Shown here: positions 1 to 7,825 of the stretch, in pieces
Position numbering within the stretch: the stretch's first letter is position 1
How the letters are laid out: every line of letters begins with the position of its first letter
NCBI RefSeq assembly: GCF_024606345.1
Contig: NZ_JAHHPM010000287.1
Coordinates: forward strand, 1 to 37,239
Direction of reading: 5' to 3'
Source of the DNA: Endozoicomonas sp. YOMI1
Lineage (GTDB): Bacteria; Pseudomonadota; Gammaproteobacteria; Pseudomonadales; Endozoicomonadaceae
DNA length: 37,239 bases
Made by a program: the position numbers and the translations under genes
The notes under the pieces: model-generated
Told to the model about the DNA's origin: nothing
Database searches by the model: none
The model's input: the letters and a program-made list of their open reading frames with translations, nothing else

Positions 1-1
1 C

Positions 2-184
2 GAATTTTTAGACCAATTTATCGCAACCGCAGTAGGGCAGAGTATTCTCGGACAGCCTCCTGGCACCGGGAGCAAAGACAAGGTTCGATACCGTATTCAA
101 GATTTTGTAGGCGCTTGGCGTCATTTTGAAAACTGCTCCTCAGCAATGAGGGGATGTTCAGCAGTTTATACAGTTATAATATAA
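2..184 (+). CDS. possible 3' end of an unknown gene (partial)
   Basis: A frame enters from the left edge and stays open for 60 codons before TAA at 182-184. The other two forward frames stop earlier. The translation contains a segment reading VGQSILGQPPGTGSKDKVRY and ends in a short hydrophobic tail. I recognise no domain. It could be the end of a real gene cut by the window edge or a chance open frame. The neighbourhood (toxin-antitoxin pair, transposase remnant) is accessory in character, so a degraded mobile gene is also possible. Confidence 0.3.
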   Translation, partial: EFLDQFIATAVGQSILGQPPGTGSKDKVRYRIQDFVGAWRHFENCSSAMRGCSAVYTVII

Positions 185-309
185 AGGTTTTTTCAAAATA
201 AACGGCAACGCACAATGAAAGACCTGATTTTGTTCTCACAGGCTTAGCCCGTCGCCAGATAGACGTGACCCCGGTTTTCGGCTAGGGTTGTACCCGGTTA
301 AGTGCTATC

Positions 310-325
310 TTTTGTGGACACAAAA
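310..325. promoter_or_regulatory. palindromic operator candidate upstream of the antitoxin gene
   Basis: The sequence TTTTGTGGACACAAAA is a perfect inverted repeat with 7-base arms around a GA centre. It ends 18 bases before the antitoxin ATG and just upstream of its ribosome binding site. Toxin-antitoxin operons are usually autoregulated by the antitoxin binding a palindrome at this position, so this is a plausible autoregulatory operator. The role is inferred from position and symmetry only. Confidence 0.4.
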
Positions 326-343
326 CATGCAAGGGGCAAGATT

Positions 344-667
344 ATGGAAACATTTGGGATCAGGGATTTAAGAGAGCGCAGTGGTGATCTCACCCGCACC
401 GCTGAATCTGGCCAGATGGCATTGATTACCTGCAGGGATAAACCGTTACTGTTGGGCATTCCCTTTTCAGACGAACTGCTAGAGCAGGGGGTGGCACTAA
501 ATCTGGCCATTCATTTATTTCGAAATGACGTGGTAACCCTTGCTAAAGGGGCCAGGATAGCCCGGGTTTCCCTGGCTGATTTTATCCGGATGCTGGGTAC
601 ACAAGGTATTCCTGTAGTTGATCATGATCCTGAGGATCTGGACAGTGACCTTGAAAACCTTGGATAA
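344..667 (+). CDS. UPF0175-family antitoxin with Phd-like N-terminus
   Basis: Predicted antitoxin of 107 residues. The first ~45 residues (IRDLRERSGDLTRTAESGQ, then a short beta-strand segment) resemble the Phd/YefM DNA-binding fold. The second half matches the UPF0175 pattern, with an Ala/Leu-rich helix followed by SLADFIRML and an acidic tail. ATG 344 is preferred because AAGGGG lies 7 bases upstream; a GTG at 302 in the same frame has no such site and would place the palindrome inside the gene. The 3' end overlaps the downstream PIN gene, the normal arrangement for an antitoxin-toxin pair. It probably binds and neutralises the toxin and represses the operon. Confidence 0.8.
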   Translation: METFGIRDLRERSGDLTRTAESGQMALITCRDKPLLLGIPFSDELLEQGVALNLAIHLFRNDVVTLAKGARIARVSLADFIRMLGTQGIPVVDHDPEDLDSDLENLG

Positions 668-1172
668 GCCTTCGGGCACTTCACAGATCATTGCCGATAG
701 CAGCCCATTAATTGCATTGGCGATTTCAGGTCTGTTCACCCATTTGCCTGATCTGTGCGGTGAAGTGTGGGTGCCTCAACAGGTGTTAAATGAATGCCTT
801 GCAAAAGAGGGTGTTCCGGGTTTTGCCGAGATACAAAAGTTAGCTAAAGACGGAATAATCCATGTGCACTCGGATTTTCCTGAATCCGATGAGATGATCA
901 AGGGGTTGAGCCATTTGCTTGATCCTGGTGAGGCCCAAGCCATTAAGCTGGCTCTGATGTATCAGTCTGTTTTACTGATTGATGAGAAATCCGGTCGCTC
1001 AACAGCCAAAAGCTTTGGCATTTCTGTTACCGGCAGTCTGGCAGTGCTGCTGAAAGCTAAAAAAACCGGTGTTATTCCATCGGTAAAAAGTGTTGTTGAA
1101 AAGTTGCAGCTGCACAATTACCGGTATTCAAAAGCACTCACTGCTCAATTGCTTGAAAAGGCAGGTGAGTAG
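645..1172 (+). CDS. PIN-domain toxin (DUF3368 type)
   Basis: Predicted ribonuclease toxin of about 175 residues. The PIN acidic residues are visible: Asp in IIADSSPLIAL near residue 18, Glu in VPQQVLNECL at residue 50, the acidic pair in LDPGEAQAI, and Asp in LLIDEKSGR. The segment SFGISVTGSLAVLL, with its SVTGSL core, is typical of DUF3368. These acidic residues coordinate Mg2+ for RNA cleavage in the family. I chose GTG 645 because GAGGA lies 8 bases upstream; an ATG at 624 is also in frame. Translation would be coupled to the overlapping antitoxin gene. The target RNA cannot be read from the sequence. Confidence 0.8.
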   Translation: MTLKTLDKPSGTSQIIADSSPLIALAISGLFTHLPDLCGEVWVPQQVLNECLAKEGVPGFAEIQKLAKDGIIHVHSDFPESDEMIKGLSHLLDPGEAQAIKLALMYQSVLLIDEKSGRSTAKSFGISVTGSLAVLLKAKKTGVIPSVKSVVEKLQLHNYRYSKALTAQLLEKAGE

Positions 1173-1327
1173 CTGTTACTCCTGCACCCGGTCGGGACAC
1201 CAGGATGACATTATGACCTTCGATAATCACCAGATAAACACTTTCCACTGTTTGTAAAAGATCACAGCGATGTACCAAAGAATCCCACAACGACCCTCAT
1301 AATCGACCAATACTGGCTGTGGCTTGA

Positions 1328-1579
1328 TCTCCCCATAAGGCTAAAAAGGTAATCAAATATCTGCAGAAGGAGCCTCGTCTGCTGGGCATCCATATCTTGC
1401 CCGCTTATTCGCCAGAACTGAATCCCGATGAATATCTCTGGAGCTATTTGAAATCAGGCCAATTGGGAAGATTGGTGTTGCGAAACAAGGAGGCCTTCCT
1501 GAAGGCGGTTAAGAAAGGACTAATGCCACTCCAAAAACAACCGGATAAAATTTATGACCACAACCTGTACAATCCCTGA
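1328..1579 (+). pseudogene. IS630-family transposase remnant (C-terminal end)
   Basis: An open stretch of 83 codons encodes the last part of an IS630-type DDE transposase. The segment HILPAYSPELNPDEYLW carries the signature around the final catalytic acidic residue, followed by a basic helix. In the same frame a TGA at 1325-1327 cuts off the upstream part, and no N-terminal or middle transposase domain is found between the toxin gene and this point. It is therefore a dead fragment. I see no terminal inverted repeats. It marks past insertion next to the toxin-antitoxin pair. Confidence 0.7.
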
Positions 1580-1727
1580 AGGTGTCGGTGATATTTTGGC
1601 CAATGGGGTGGAGATAGTGGGCTATCTTGAGTTGTACATGGCGTAGCAGGGCAGTATTTGATTCATCAAGGTACTGGCAAAGATCAGTGTTCACTGTTCA
1701 TCACCGGCCAGTAATACGGTTGTTTAC

Positions 1728-2150
1728 ATGGCAAAAACAAAGAAGAAGACAAAGCAGGGCAAGTCGAAGAAGCAGCTGAAGAAAAAGCTGACGCCGGCGC
1801 AGAAAGCAAAGAGAAAAGCAGACAAAGCCGAACGACAGAAGAAGTATGAGTGGATTTTTATTAATGGCAAGCAGGTCAGGATAAAAAGGCCGTCGGCTGA
1901 TGAAGATTGTCTAACCGAGGAAATGCTTCGCAACGCCGATCCAATCTGGCTGCACCAGAATCAACTCTGGGAGTATATACAGCCTCAAAGGGCTGTTTGG
2001 GATGATGATCTGCCGGAAGATGATCGGTATGACGAGCTTATTGGGGATTTTTGGGAATGTCCTGAGCCTGAGTGGTTGCCTTTTGAGGAATCGGAAGAGG
2101 AACTGTCTGCCAGGCTGGCTGGGCTTGATGAGCGGGAGCTTCCGTTTTGA
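1728..2150 (+). CDS. lysine-rich hypothetical protein
   Basis: Unrecognised protein of 140 residues with strongly segregated charge. Residues 1-42 are almost entirely Lys, Arg, Gln, Thr and Ala. A short ordered-looking part (YEWIFINGKQVRIKRP) follows, and the C-terminal ~80 residues are rich in Trp, Asp and Glu with several proline breaks. No signal peptide or membrane segment is seen. The basic tail suggests nucleic-acid binding, but that is inference from composition. There is no strong ribosome binding site before ATG 1728. It stands alone between the transposase remnant and gene-poor DNA. A real lineage-specific gene is likely but not certain. Confidence 0.55.
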   Translation: MAKTKKKTKQGKSKKQLKKKLTPAQKAKRKADKAERQKKYEWIFINGKQVRIKRPSADEDCLTEEMLRNADPIWLHQNQLWEYIQPQRAVWDDDLPEDDRYDELIGDFWECPEPEWLPFEESEEELSARLAGLDERELPF

Positions 2151-2815
2151 GTAAGGAAGGCCTGCTCAATGAGTTGGTGTGATGGCCGTGTAATTTCTGA
2201 CCTATGATTTTTTTATAGCCAGGGGGCCGGGGAGTTCCCGGCGGGAGAGCTTTCCCTGTGATTATAGTGGCCATATAAAACGGGTCTCAAAGAGCTGTAT
2301 CCCCTGGAAAACAGCAACAGGGTGTTTTACCGGTTTGATTTGCTGAAGAGCTTCTTCGTGTTAGAGGACGGTGAGTGTTTCCGACAACCCCCGTTGTGAA
2401 ATTATTGATCGCTAACGTCAACTCACAGGAGATTATCCCGGCGCCATTGCCGGGCAAGGCGTGAAGACAATTGGCAATTCCCCTCAGTTCCATGGCTTGC
2501 ACCAGTCGCTGGCCCCTCTCATCATTCATGTTTTCTTATTAACCTGGATACCGAATTCAAGTCACAGCAGCCGTAAAAAATGCATTTTTTCCGCATCATG
2601 GAGATTGTGGAAACTTGGTCTGACTTTTTTGCAGTCTGATGCAGTTTTACCGGGTTGATCGTTACTTCTACAGCCACTTCTAAATCTACGTCCATTTGGT
2701 TTTGCCCGTGGTTTGTCGAAGGAAACTGCTTGTTGTTTTTTTGATGTTGTTATTGGGGGGCTCTAATAAATACACTCAAAGCACTTTTTTTTGCGCGGTA
2801 AAAAATGGGACATCA
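2151..2815. other. gene-poor accessory interval
   Basis: No convincing gene on either strand. Short open frames exist on both strands (for example an 80-codon reverse frame ending near 2287) but they lack recognisable domains and ribosome binding sites. A perfect 16-base palindrome, AAAAAATGCATTTTTT, lies at 2575-2590. The interval may be decayed coding DNA, but I cannot identify a parent gene. Confidence 0.4.
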
Positions 2816-2950
2816 ATGGAACGGATGTCATGGAAAGAACAGGTGGAAGAAATAGAGTTTTATATGTCACGCGCCAGGTACAATCTGGATGACTCTCAAA
2901 AGATGATCCTGACTAAGCTTATAAAGCAACTTCAGGTTGTGTATTCATAG
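2816..2950 (+). CDS. possible small helical protein
   Basis: A 44-codon frame starting at ATG 2816 encodes a charged, amphipathic, probably all-helical peptide; its ends read MERMSWKEQVEEI and MILTKLIKQLQVVYS. A weak GGGA lies 6 bases before the ATG. The same frame is open further upstream from 2696, but that part is hydrophobic and lacks a start with a ribosome site. No family is recognised. It could be a real small protein or the tail of a decayed gene. Confidence 0.28.
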   Translation: MERMSWKEQVEEIEFYMSRARYNLDDSQKMILTKLIKQLQVVYS

Positions 2951-3186
2951 AAAATTGGCGAAAAAACTGGTGGTTTCCTCAAAATATTAGTTTTTGAGTA
3001 CACACCCGGTGCCACACCATCTTGCGTACATGAACAGAAGCCAAGTGAACTGTTTTGTTATCCTGTTTGACTTTTGTAATTTCTATAGACATAAAGCCTT
3101 ACAATCGTACTACTAAAAAAATAATGTTCTGTGTATAGTGACTCTGACTCTGTGGGTATTGTCCTCCGCGTCCCTGATACGGATTT

Positions 3187-3309
3187 TGTTGGAACAAATC
3201 TATCAAGCCCTTGTGCAGCAATGAATTCAGAGGAGCTTCTGAAAAATGTTCCAACATGTTCCAACGACGTTGGCAATCATAGCAGATCGTTGGAACAATA
3301 TTGGAACAT
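3187..3309. promoter_or_regulatory. cluster of TGTTCCAACA-type repeats before livH
   Basis: Five copies of a 10-base element occur in 123 bases. TGTTGGAACA is at 3187-3196, TGTTCCAACA at 3247-3256, TGTTCCAACG at 3257-3266, CGTTGGAACA at 3288-3297 and ATTGGAACAT at 3300-3309. Two are forward and three reverse; the forward pair is head to tail with a 10-base step and the last two are 12 bases apart. The two proximal copies cover the -35 element and spacer of the predicted liv promoter, which suggests binding of a transcriptional regulator. I do not recognise the motif as that of a named regulator. Confidence 0.45.
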
Positions 3310-3318
3310 ACATATAAA
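3290..3318 (+). promoter_or_regulatory. predicted sigma-70 promoter of the liv operon
   Basis: TTGGAA at 3290-3295 and TATAAA at 3313-3318 are separated by exactly 17 bases. Transcription would begin near 3325, leaving a leader of about 55 bases before livH. The -35 hexamer matches consensus in four of six positions, the -10 in five of six. Two of the TGTTCCAACA-type repeats overlap it. Confidence 0.45.
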
Positions 3319-3379
3319 TACAACGAAGAAAGCCGGTAATTGGTTAGCCCAGAATAAAATAAGAAAAGAGGTAAATTTT

Positions 3380-4306
3380 ATGGGTGAAAGCGGATTTTAC
3401 TTTATCCAACAACTGCTTAACGGGCTGACGGTAGGTAGCACGTACGCTCTGATAGCCATCGGCTATACCATGGTCTATGGCATCATTGGAATGATCAACT
3501 TTGCCCACGGCGAGATATATATGATTGGCAGCTACGTTGCCTTTGCGGTGCTGGCCGGTCTTGCCTTGATGGGGGTTGATAGTATTGCCCTGATGCTGGC
3601 CGCTGCTTTTATCATCAGCATTATTATTACCAGTACTTACGGCTTTGCCGTTGAGCGGGTAGCCTATCGACCATTAAGAAACAGTAGTCGACTGATTGCC
3701 CTGATCTCGGCGATCGGTATGTCGATTTTTCTTCAGAATTATGTCCGTATTGCCCAGGGCTCGAGAGATATCGCAATGCCCAGCCTGATTACCGGTGGCT
3801 GGACGTTTGGGCCCGAGGATGAGTTTAATATTACTTTGTCGTACATGCAGGTGGTGATTTTTCTCGTTACTTTTATCACCATGACACTCCTGACGCTGTT
3901 TATTTCCAAATCAAGGATGGGGCGTGCATGCCGGGCATGTGCAGAAGATCTGGGCATGACCCGGCTTCTTGGTATCAATACCAACCAGGTTATCTCCCTG
4001 ACCTTTATTATCGGTGCGGCACTGGCTGCGGTGGCCGGTGTTTTACTGGGGCTCTATTATGGAGTTATTAATCCCTATATTGGCTTTCTGGCGGGTTTGA
4101 AAGCATTTACAGCGGCGGTTCTTGGTGGCATCGGCAGTATTCCGGGAGCTGTACTTGGCGGCCTGATTCTTGGCGTTACCGAAGCGTTTACCGCAGGGTA
4201 TTTCAGTACCGAATATAAAGACGTCGTCGCCTTTAGTCTGCTGGTTCTGATTCTGTTATTCCGACCCTCTGGTATTTTCGGCAAGCCGGAGGTAGAAAAG
4301 GTATGA
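3380..4306 (+). CDS. livH: branched-chain amino acid ABC transporter permease LivH
   Basis: Inner-membrane permease of 308 residues, one of the two channel subunits of a high-affinity Leu/Ile/Val-type importer. The LivH hallmarks are present: [19 protein letters not shown] at the N-terminus, [10 protein letters not shown], the ATPase-contact loop with [16 protein letters not shown], and [16 protein letters not shown]. There are about eight hydrophobic segments. ATG 3380 is chosen because AAGAGGT precedes it at the right distance; the frame stays open upstream but that region holds the promoter. It is the first gene of livHMGF and its last codon overlaps the livM start (ATGA). The substrate may be another hydrophobic amino acid or amide, as this family is broad. 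Confidence 0.93.
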   Translation: MGESGFYFIQQLLNGLTVGSTYALIAIGYTMVYGIIGMINFAHGEIYMIGSYVAFAVLAGLALMGVDSIALMLAAAFIISIIITSTYGFAVERVAYRPLRNSSRLIALISAIGMSIFLQNYVRIAQGSRDIAMPSLITGGWTFGPEDEFNITLSYMQVVIFLVTFITMTLLTLFISKSRMGRACRACAEDLGMTRLLGINTNQVISLTFIIGAALAAVAGVLLGLYYGVINPYIGFLAGLKAFTAAVLGGIGSIPGAVLGGLILGVTEAFTAGYFSTEYKDVVAFSLLVLILLFRPSGIFGKPEVEKV

Positions 4307-5640
4307 ATAGTCAGTCATCTACCACACTGCGCTGGTTTCCTGCTTTTATGGCAACAGGAGCGCTGTTGCTGCTTGCTGTGTTAATGCTTGGGGTTCAGCT
4401 ATCAACTGAAAATACAGAGCTGGTCGTTTACTTTGCGGCCAGTGAACGGTGGAATCTGATTCTTTCCGGTGCTGTTCTGGTTTTCCTGGTTCAGTTATTC
4501 CGGAACCCGATATCTGCTTTCTGGCAGGGGGCAAAAAAATGCAACCCACTACCGCAGGTTCAGCTGCCATCACTGGCTGGCAATAAGCCTCTGAAGCCGC
4601 TGCTGATGAGTTTTGCTGTGGCTGGGCTGATGGTTTGGCCTTTCTTTGTTTCCCGTGGTGCAGTGGATCTGGCAACACTGGCGCTTATTTATGTCATGCT
4701 TGGCCTGGGCCTTAACGTGGTTGTTGGTCTGGCAGGTCTTCTGGATCTTGGTTATGTGGGTTTCTATGCCGTTGGAGCATACAGCTATGCGCTGTTGAGC
4801 CAATATTTTGGTCTCGATTTCTGGAGCTGTCTGTTGATCGGCGGGGTTATGGCGGCATTCTTTGGTTTTATCCTGGGGTTTCCGGTGTTAAGGCTTCGTG
4901 GGGACTACCTGGCCATTGTTACCCTGGGGTTTGGCGAGATTATTCGTATTTTGCTGAATAACTGGACCTCAATTACTGGAGGGCCGAACGGGATCAGTCA
5001 GATTCCAAAGCCAACGTTGTTTGGTCTGGAGTTTTCCCGACGAGCCAAAGAAGACGGCAATGTACCATTTCACGAGTTCTTTGGAATTGACTACAGCAGC
5101 GGCTATAAAGTGATTTTCCTTTATATCCTGGCTCTGCTTCTGGTGCTGTTAACGCTCTACATTATTAACCGCCTGTTGAGAATGCCCATTGGCCGGGCCT
5201 GGGAAGCGCTTCGGGAAGATGATATTGCCTGTCGCTCGCTGGGTTTGAATCCAACAGCCATCAAGCTGTCTGCCTTTACCATCGGTGCAGCGTTCGCAGG
5301 TTTTGCCGGTACTTTCTTTGCGGCCCGGCAGGGTTTTATAAGTCCAGAGTCTTTTACCTTTATTGAGTCAGCCATCATCCTTGCGATCGTGGTCCTGGGA
5401 GGCATGGGGTCTCAGATGGGCGTTATTCTTGCCGCCGTTATTATGACGGTACTGCCAGAGTTTGCCCGGGAGTTTCAGGAGTACCGTATGCTGATGTTTG
5501 GCCTGATGATGGTGTTGATGATGATGTGGCGCCCGGAAGGGTTGATGCCTATAAAGCGTTCACACCTGAAGTTGAAAGAGCATCAGTCGGATAAAGATGA
5601 TGTGTCTGTTAATCGTCAGCCCATCGCTGAAAGCGTTTAA
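4303..5640 (+). CDS. livM: branched-chain amino acid ABC transporter permease LivM
   Basis: Second permease subunit, 445 residues. An N-terminal part with two extra hydrophobic segments (roughly residues 14-65) precedes the LivM core, as in enterobacterial LivM. Core signatures are [20 protein letters not shown], the [16 protein letters not shown] loop, the GGPNGIS motif, the coupling loop [18 protein letters not shown], and the late membrane segment around [18 protein letters not shown] sits inside the end of livH before the overlapping ATG, so translation is coupled. The C-terminal ~25 residues are charged and cytoplasmic. Confidence 0.93.
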   Translation: MNSQSSTTLRWFPAFMATGALLLLAVLMLGVQLSTENTELVVYFAASERWNLILSGAVLVFLVQLFRNPISAFWQGAKKCNPLPQVQLPSLAGNKPLKPLLMSFAVAGLMVWPFFVSRGAVDLATLALIYVMLGLGLNVVVGLAGLLDLGYVGFYAVGAYSYALLSQYFGLDFWSCLLIGGVMAAFFGFILGFPVLRLRGDYLAIVTLGFGEIIRILLNNWTSITGGPNGISQIPKPTLFGLEFSRRAKEDGNVPFHEFFGIDYSSGYKVIFLYILALLLVLLTLYIINRLLRMPIGRAWEALREDDIACRSLGLNPTAIKLSAFTIGAAFAGFAGTFFAARQGFISPESFTFIESAIILAIVVLGGMGSQMGVILAAVIMTVLPEFAREFQEYRMLMFGLMMVLMMMWRPEGLMPIKRSHLKLKEHQSDKDDVSVNRQPIAESV

Positions 5641-5658
5641 TCTGCAGGGAGTGATAAG

Positions 5659-6426
5659 ATGAGTCAGTGTTTGCTGGAAGCATCGGATCTCAGTATGCGC
5701 TTTGGTGGTCTGCTGGCCGTGGATCAGATGGCGCTCAAAGTTGGTAAAGGCGAAATTGTCTCCATGATTGGCCCGAACGGTGCCGGGAAAACGACAGTGT
5801 TTAATTGCCTGACCGGCTTCTATAAGCCAACTGTAGGGAAGATTCTTTTTCAGGGCCAGGCGGTAGAAAAGTTGCCGGGCTTTAAAATTGCCCGTTTAGG
5901 TGTGGTGCGAACTTTTCAGAATGTGCGTTTGTTTAAAGCCATGACGGTTCTGGAAAATCTGCTGGTGGCCCAGCACCGTCATTTGAACACAGGGTTGTTG
6001 GCCGGGCTCTTTAAAACGCCTTCGTTTCGCAAGAGTGAGGCACAAGCGATGGAGAGGGCTGCTTACTGGCTGGATAAAATTGGCCTGACTGAGTTTGCCA
6101 ATCGTGAAGCCGGAAACCTGGCTTACGGTCAGCAGCGGCGACTGGAAATTGCCCGCTGTATGGTGACCGACCCGCAACTATTGATGCTGGATGAGCCCGC
6201 TGCAGGACTGAATCCTAATGAAACCTGGGAGCTGGATAAGTTGATTTCAGATCTCAGGAAAAATCATGGTGTATCAGTACTGCTTATTGAACACGATATG
6301 AAACTGGTGATGGAAATCTCGGATCGGATTTATGTTATTAATCAGGGGAGGCCTCTGGCATCCGGAACACCGGAAGCGGTGCGCAACCACCCTGGAGTGA
6401 TCAAGGCTTATTTAGGGGAATCCTGA
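5659..6426 (+). CDS. livG: branched-chain amino acid ABC transporter ATPase LivG
   Basis: ATP-binding subunit of 255 residues. Walker A GPNGAGKTT lies at residues 38-46, the LivG-type signature reads YGQQRRLEIAR, Walker B reads LLMLDEPAAGLNP, and the switch His is in LLIEHDMKLVM. The RTFQNVRLF segment after the Q-loop is typical of LivG. It couples ATP hydrolysis to transport through LivH/LivM on the cytoplasmic face. It follows livM by 18 bases with GGGAGTG as ribosome site and is separated from livF by two bases. Confidence 0.94.
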   Translation: MSQCLLEASDLSMRFGGLLAVDQMALKVGKGEIVSMIGPNGAGKTTVFNCLTGFYKPTVGKILFQGQAVEKLPGFKIARLGVVRTFQNVRLFKAMTVLENLLVAQHRHLNTGLLAGLFKTPSFRKSEAQAMERAAYWLDKIGLTEFANREAGNLAYGQQRRLEIARCMVTDPQLLMLDEPAAGLNPNETWELDKLISDLRKNHGVSVLLIEHDMKLVMEISDRIYVINQGRPLASGTPEAVRNHPGVIKAYLGES

Positions 6427-6428
6427 GG

Positions 6429-7148
6429 ATGAATAACGATAAACCACTGCTAAGCCTTGAGCATGTTTCTACCTTTTATGGCCAGATTCAGGCGCTGGAT
6501 GACGTGAGTGTAAAGATCCGGGCCGGTGAAATTGTGACGTTAATTGGTGCCAATGGTGCGGGAAAAACCTCTCTGCTTATGACGCTCTGTGGTGATCCAC
6601 GGGCGAGCAGTGGACAGATCTTTTATGGTGGTCGGGAAATTACCCGGGAAGATACGGCGAATATCATGCGCTCCGGTATCGCTCTGGTGCCGGAAGGTCG
6701 GCGAGTCTTCTCCCGGCTCACCGTGGAAGAAAATCTCAGCATGGGTGGCTTTTTCACCGATGAGCAGGATTATCGTCAGCTGTATCGCCATGTTCTTGAG
6801 CTGTTTCCACGTCTTGAGGAGCGCCTAAACCAGCGGGCAGGCACCATGTCCGGAGGTGAACAACAGATGCTGGCCATCGCGAGGGCACTGATGAGTAAGC
6901 CCAGGTTATTACTGCTGGATGAACCCTCACTGGGCCTGGCTCCTATCGTGATTCAGCAGATTTTTGACACTATTGCCAAGCTGAGGGATGAAGGGATGAC
7001 GATCTTTCTGGTTGAGCAAAATGCCAACCAGGCACTGAAGCTGGCAGATCGCGGCTATGTGCTTGAAAATGGAAAGATTGTTCTGCATGACTCCGGACAG
7101 GCTCTATTAGTGAATGAATCTGTTCAGGAGGCCTACCTGGGAGGGTGA
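6429..7148 (+). CDS. livF: branched-chain amino acid ABC transporter ATPase LivF
   Basis: Second ATPase subunit, 239 residues. Walker A is GANGAGKTS, the ABC signature is SGGEQQMLAIARAL and Walker B is LLLLDEPSLGLAP; the EGRRVFSRLTVEENL segment is characteristic of LivF. It heterodimerises with LivG. TGAGG, overlapping the livG stop, serves as its ribosome site. It is the last gene of the operon. No livJ/livK-like periplasmic binding protein follows, so the complex must use a binding protein encoded elsewhere. Confidence 0.94.
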   Translation: MNNDKPLLSLEHVSTFYGQIQALDDVSVKIRAGEIVTLIGANGAGKTSLLMTLCGDPRASSGQIFYGGREITREDTANIMRSGIALVPEGRRVFSRLTVEENLSMGGFFTDEQDYRQLYRHVLELFPRLEERLNQRAGTMSGGEQQMLAIARALMSKPRLLLLDEPSLGLAPIVIQQIFDTIAKLRDEGMTIFLVEQNANQALKLADRGYVLENGKIVLHDSGQALLVNESVQEAYLGG

Positions 7149-7279
7149 TTGCGGTATTTTTTCTTTGATTTCTAAAGGGTTTGCCATACGCGGCTTTGAG
7201 AGAACTTCCAGGGGCCGCGGTGGTATCGATAGGTTGACTGGGTGAACCTCCAGTATCAGCCATATTTTGGAATCAAAAT

Positions 7280-7324
7280 AACAATTTAAATTTTTAATAG
7301 TAATTAAAATTGCCATTGTTTTTT
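7280..7324 (+). terminator. weak AT-rich terminator candidate after livF
   Basis: Nested inverted repeats lie about 130 bases after livF: outer arms AACAAT (7280-7285) and ATTGTT (7315-7320), inner perfect arms TTTTAAT (7292-7298) and ATTAAAA (7303-7309) around AGTA. The right arm runs into a T tract. The stem is almost all A-T, so termination would be weak. Confidence 0.28.
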
Positions 7325-7369
7325 ATTTATTCATTTGAAATCAACCAGTAACTGGTATGGTAGTTCTGG

Positions 7370-7398
7370 TTAATAGGCCATGCTCTCAGTACTATACT
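7370..7398 (+). promoter_or_regulatory. predicted promoter of the 35-codon ORF
   Basis: TTAATA (7370-7375) and TATACT (7393-7398) are 17 bases apart. The predicted start near 7405 leaves about 30 bases before ATG 7435. The -35 element is only a four-of-six match. Confidence 0.35.
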
Positions 7399-7434
7399 TT
7401 TTCATAACTGAAGTAGCAGTACAGGAAGTGCAGC

Positions 7435-7542
7435 ATGAAACCTGAATACGATAAGCTGACCACACCGGAAGTATTGATGTTAGCCAGCTCGCTGAGTGTT
7501 TTGGCAGGTTCACTGGTTACCCTTGGAATACTGATTCAGTAG
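7435..7542 (+). CDS. small single-pass membrane protein (35 aa)
   Basis: A 35-codon ORF with AGGAAG 6 bases before ATG 7435 and a plausible promoter upstream. The peptide starts with a charged part, MKPEYDKLTTPE, and continues with an uncharged stretch of about 21 residues (LMLASSLSVLAGSLVTLGIL) that would span a membrane, ending one Gln after it. This is the usual layout of bacterial small membrane proteins that modulate a larger partner. It lies alone between the liv operon and the hybrid kinase gene, with nearly 300 bases before the latter. No family is recognised. Support is the combination of promoter, ribosome site and membrane segment. Confidence 0.5.
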   Translation: MKPEYDKLTTPEVLMLASSLSVLAGSLVTLGILIQ

Positions 7543-7825
7543 TTTCCGGCAATATCAGGGTTAAGCCTACGGTTACAAAGACCCGGGGGGCTGGCCAGTG
7601 CTCCCCAAGGGTTTTACCAGTCCAAAAAACACTCTCCTCCAAATCATCAGCATAACCACTGGTGACCTTATCTTGATTCATAACCACCTGCAGCAGCCAT
7701 CTCTGTAATGGGTTTTCTTTGGTTTTTATAGGACTGAACCCTAAGTTTTTTGTGCAATTTAACGATGATTAAGAGATGGAAAAGCCCCCAAACTCCATCC
7801 TTTGGTAAAGTACAGAGATTAGGCC

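Noticed and set aside
2287-2529. 80-codon reverse-strand open frame in the gene-poor interval
   Set aside because: No recognisable domain, no ribosome binding site before its first Met, and an odd Cys-Cys-Cys and Pro-rich end; more likely chance or decayed DNA.
3131-3379. Extended N-terminus of livH
   Set aside because: The frame is open but this part contains the repeat cluster and promoter and encodes no LivH-like sequence; ATG 3380 has the proper ribosome site.
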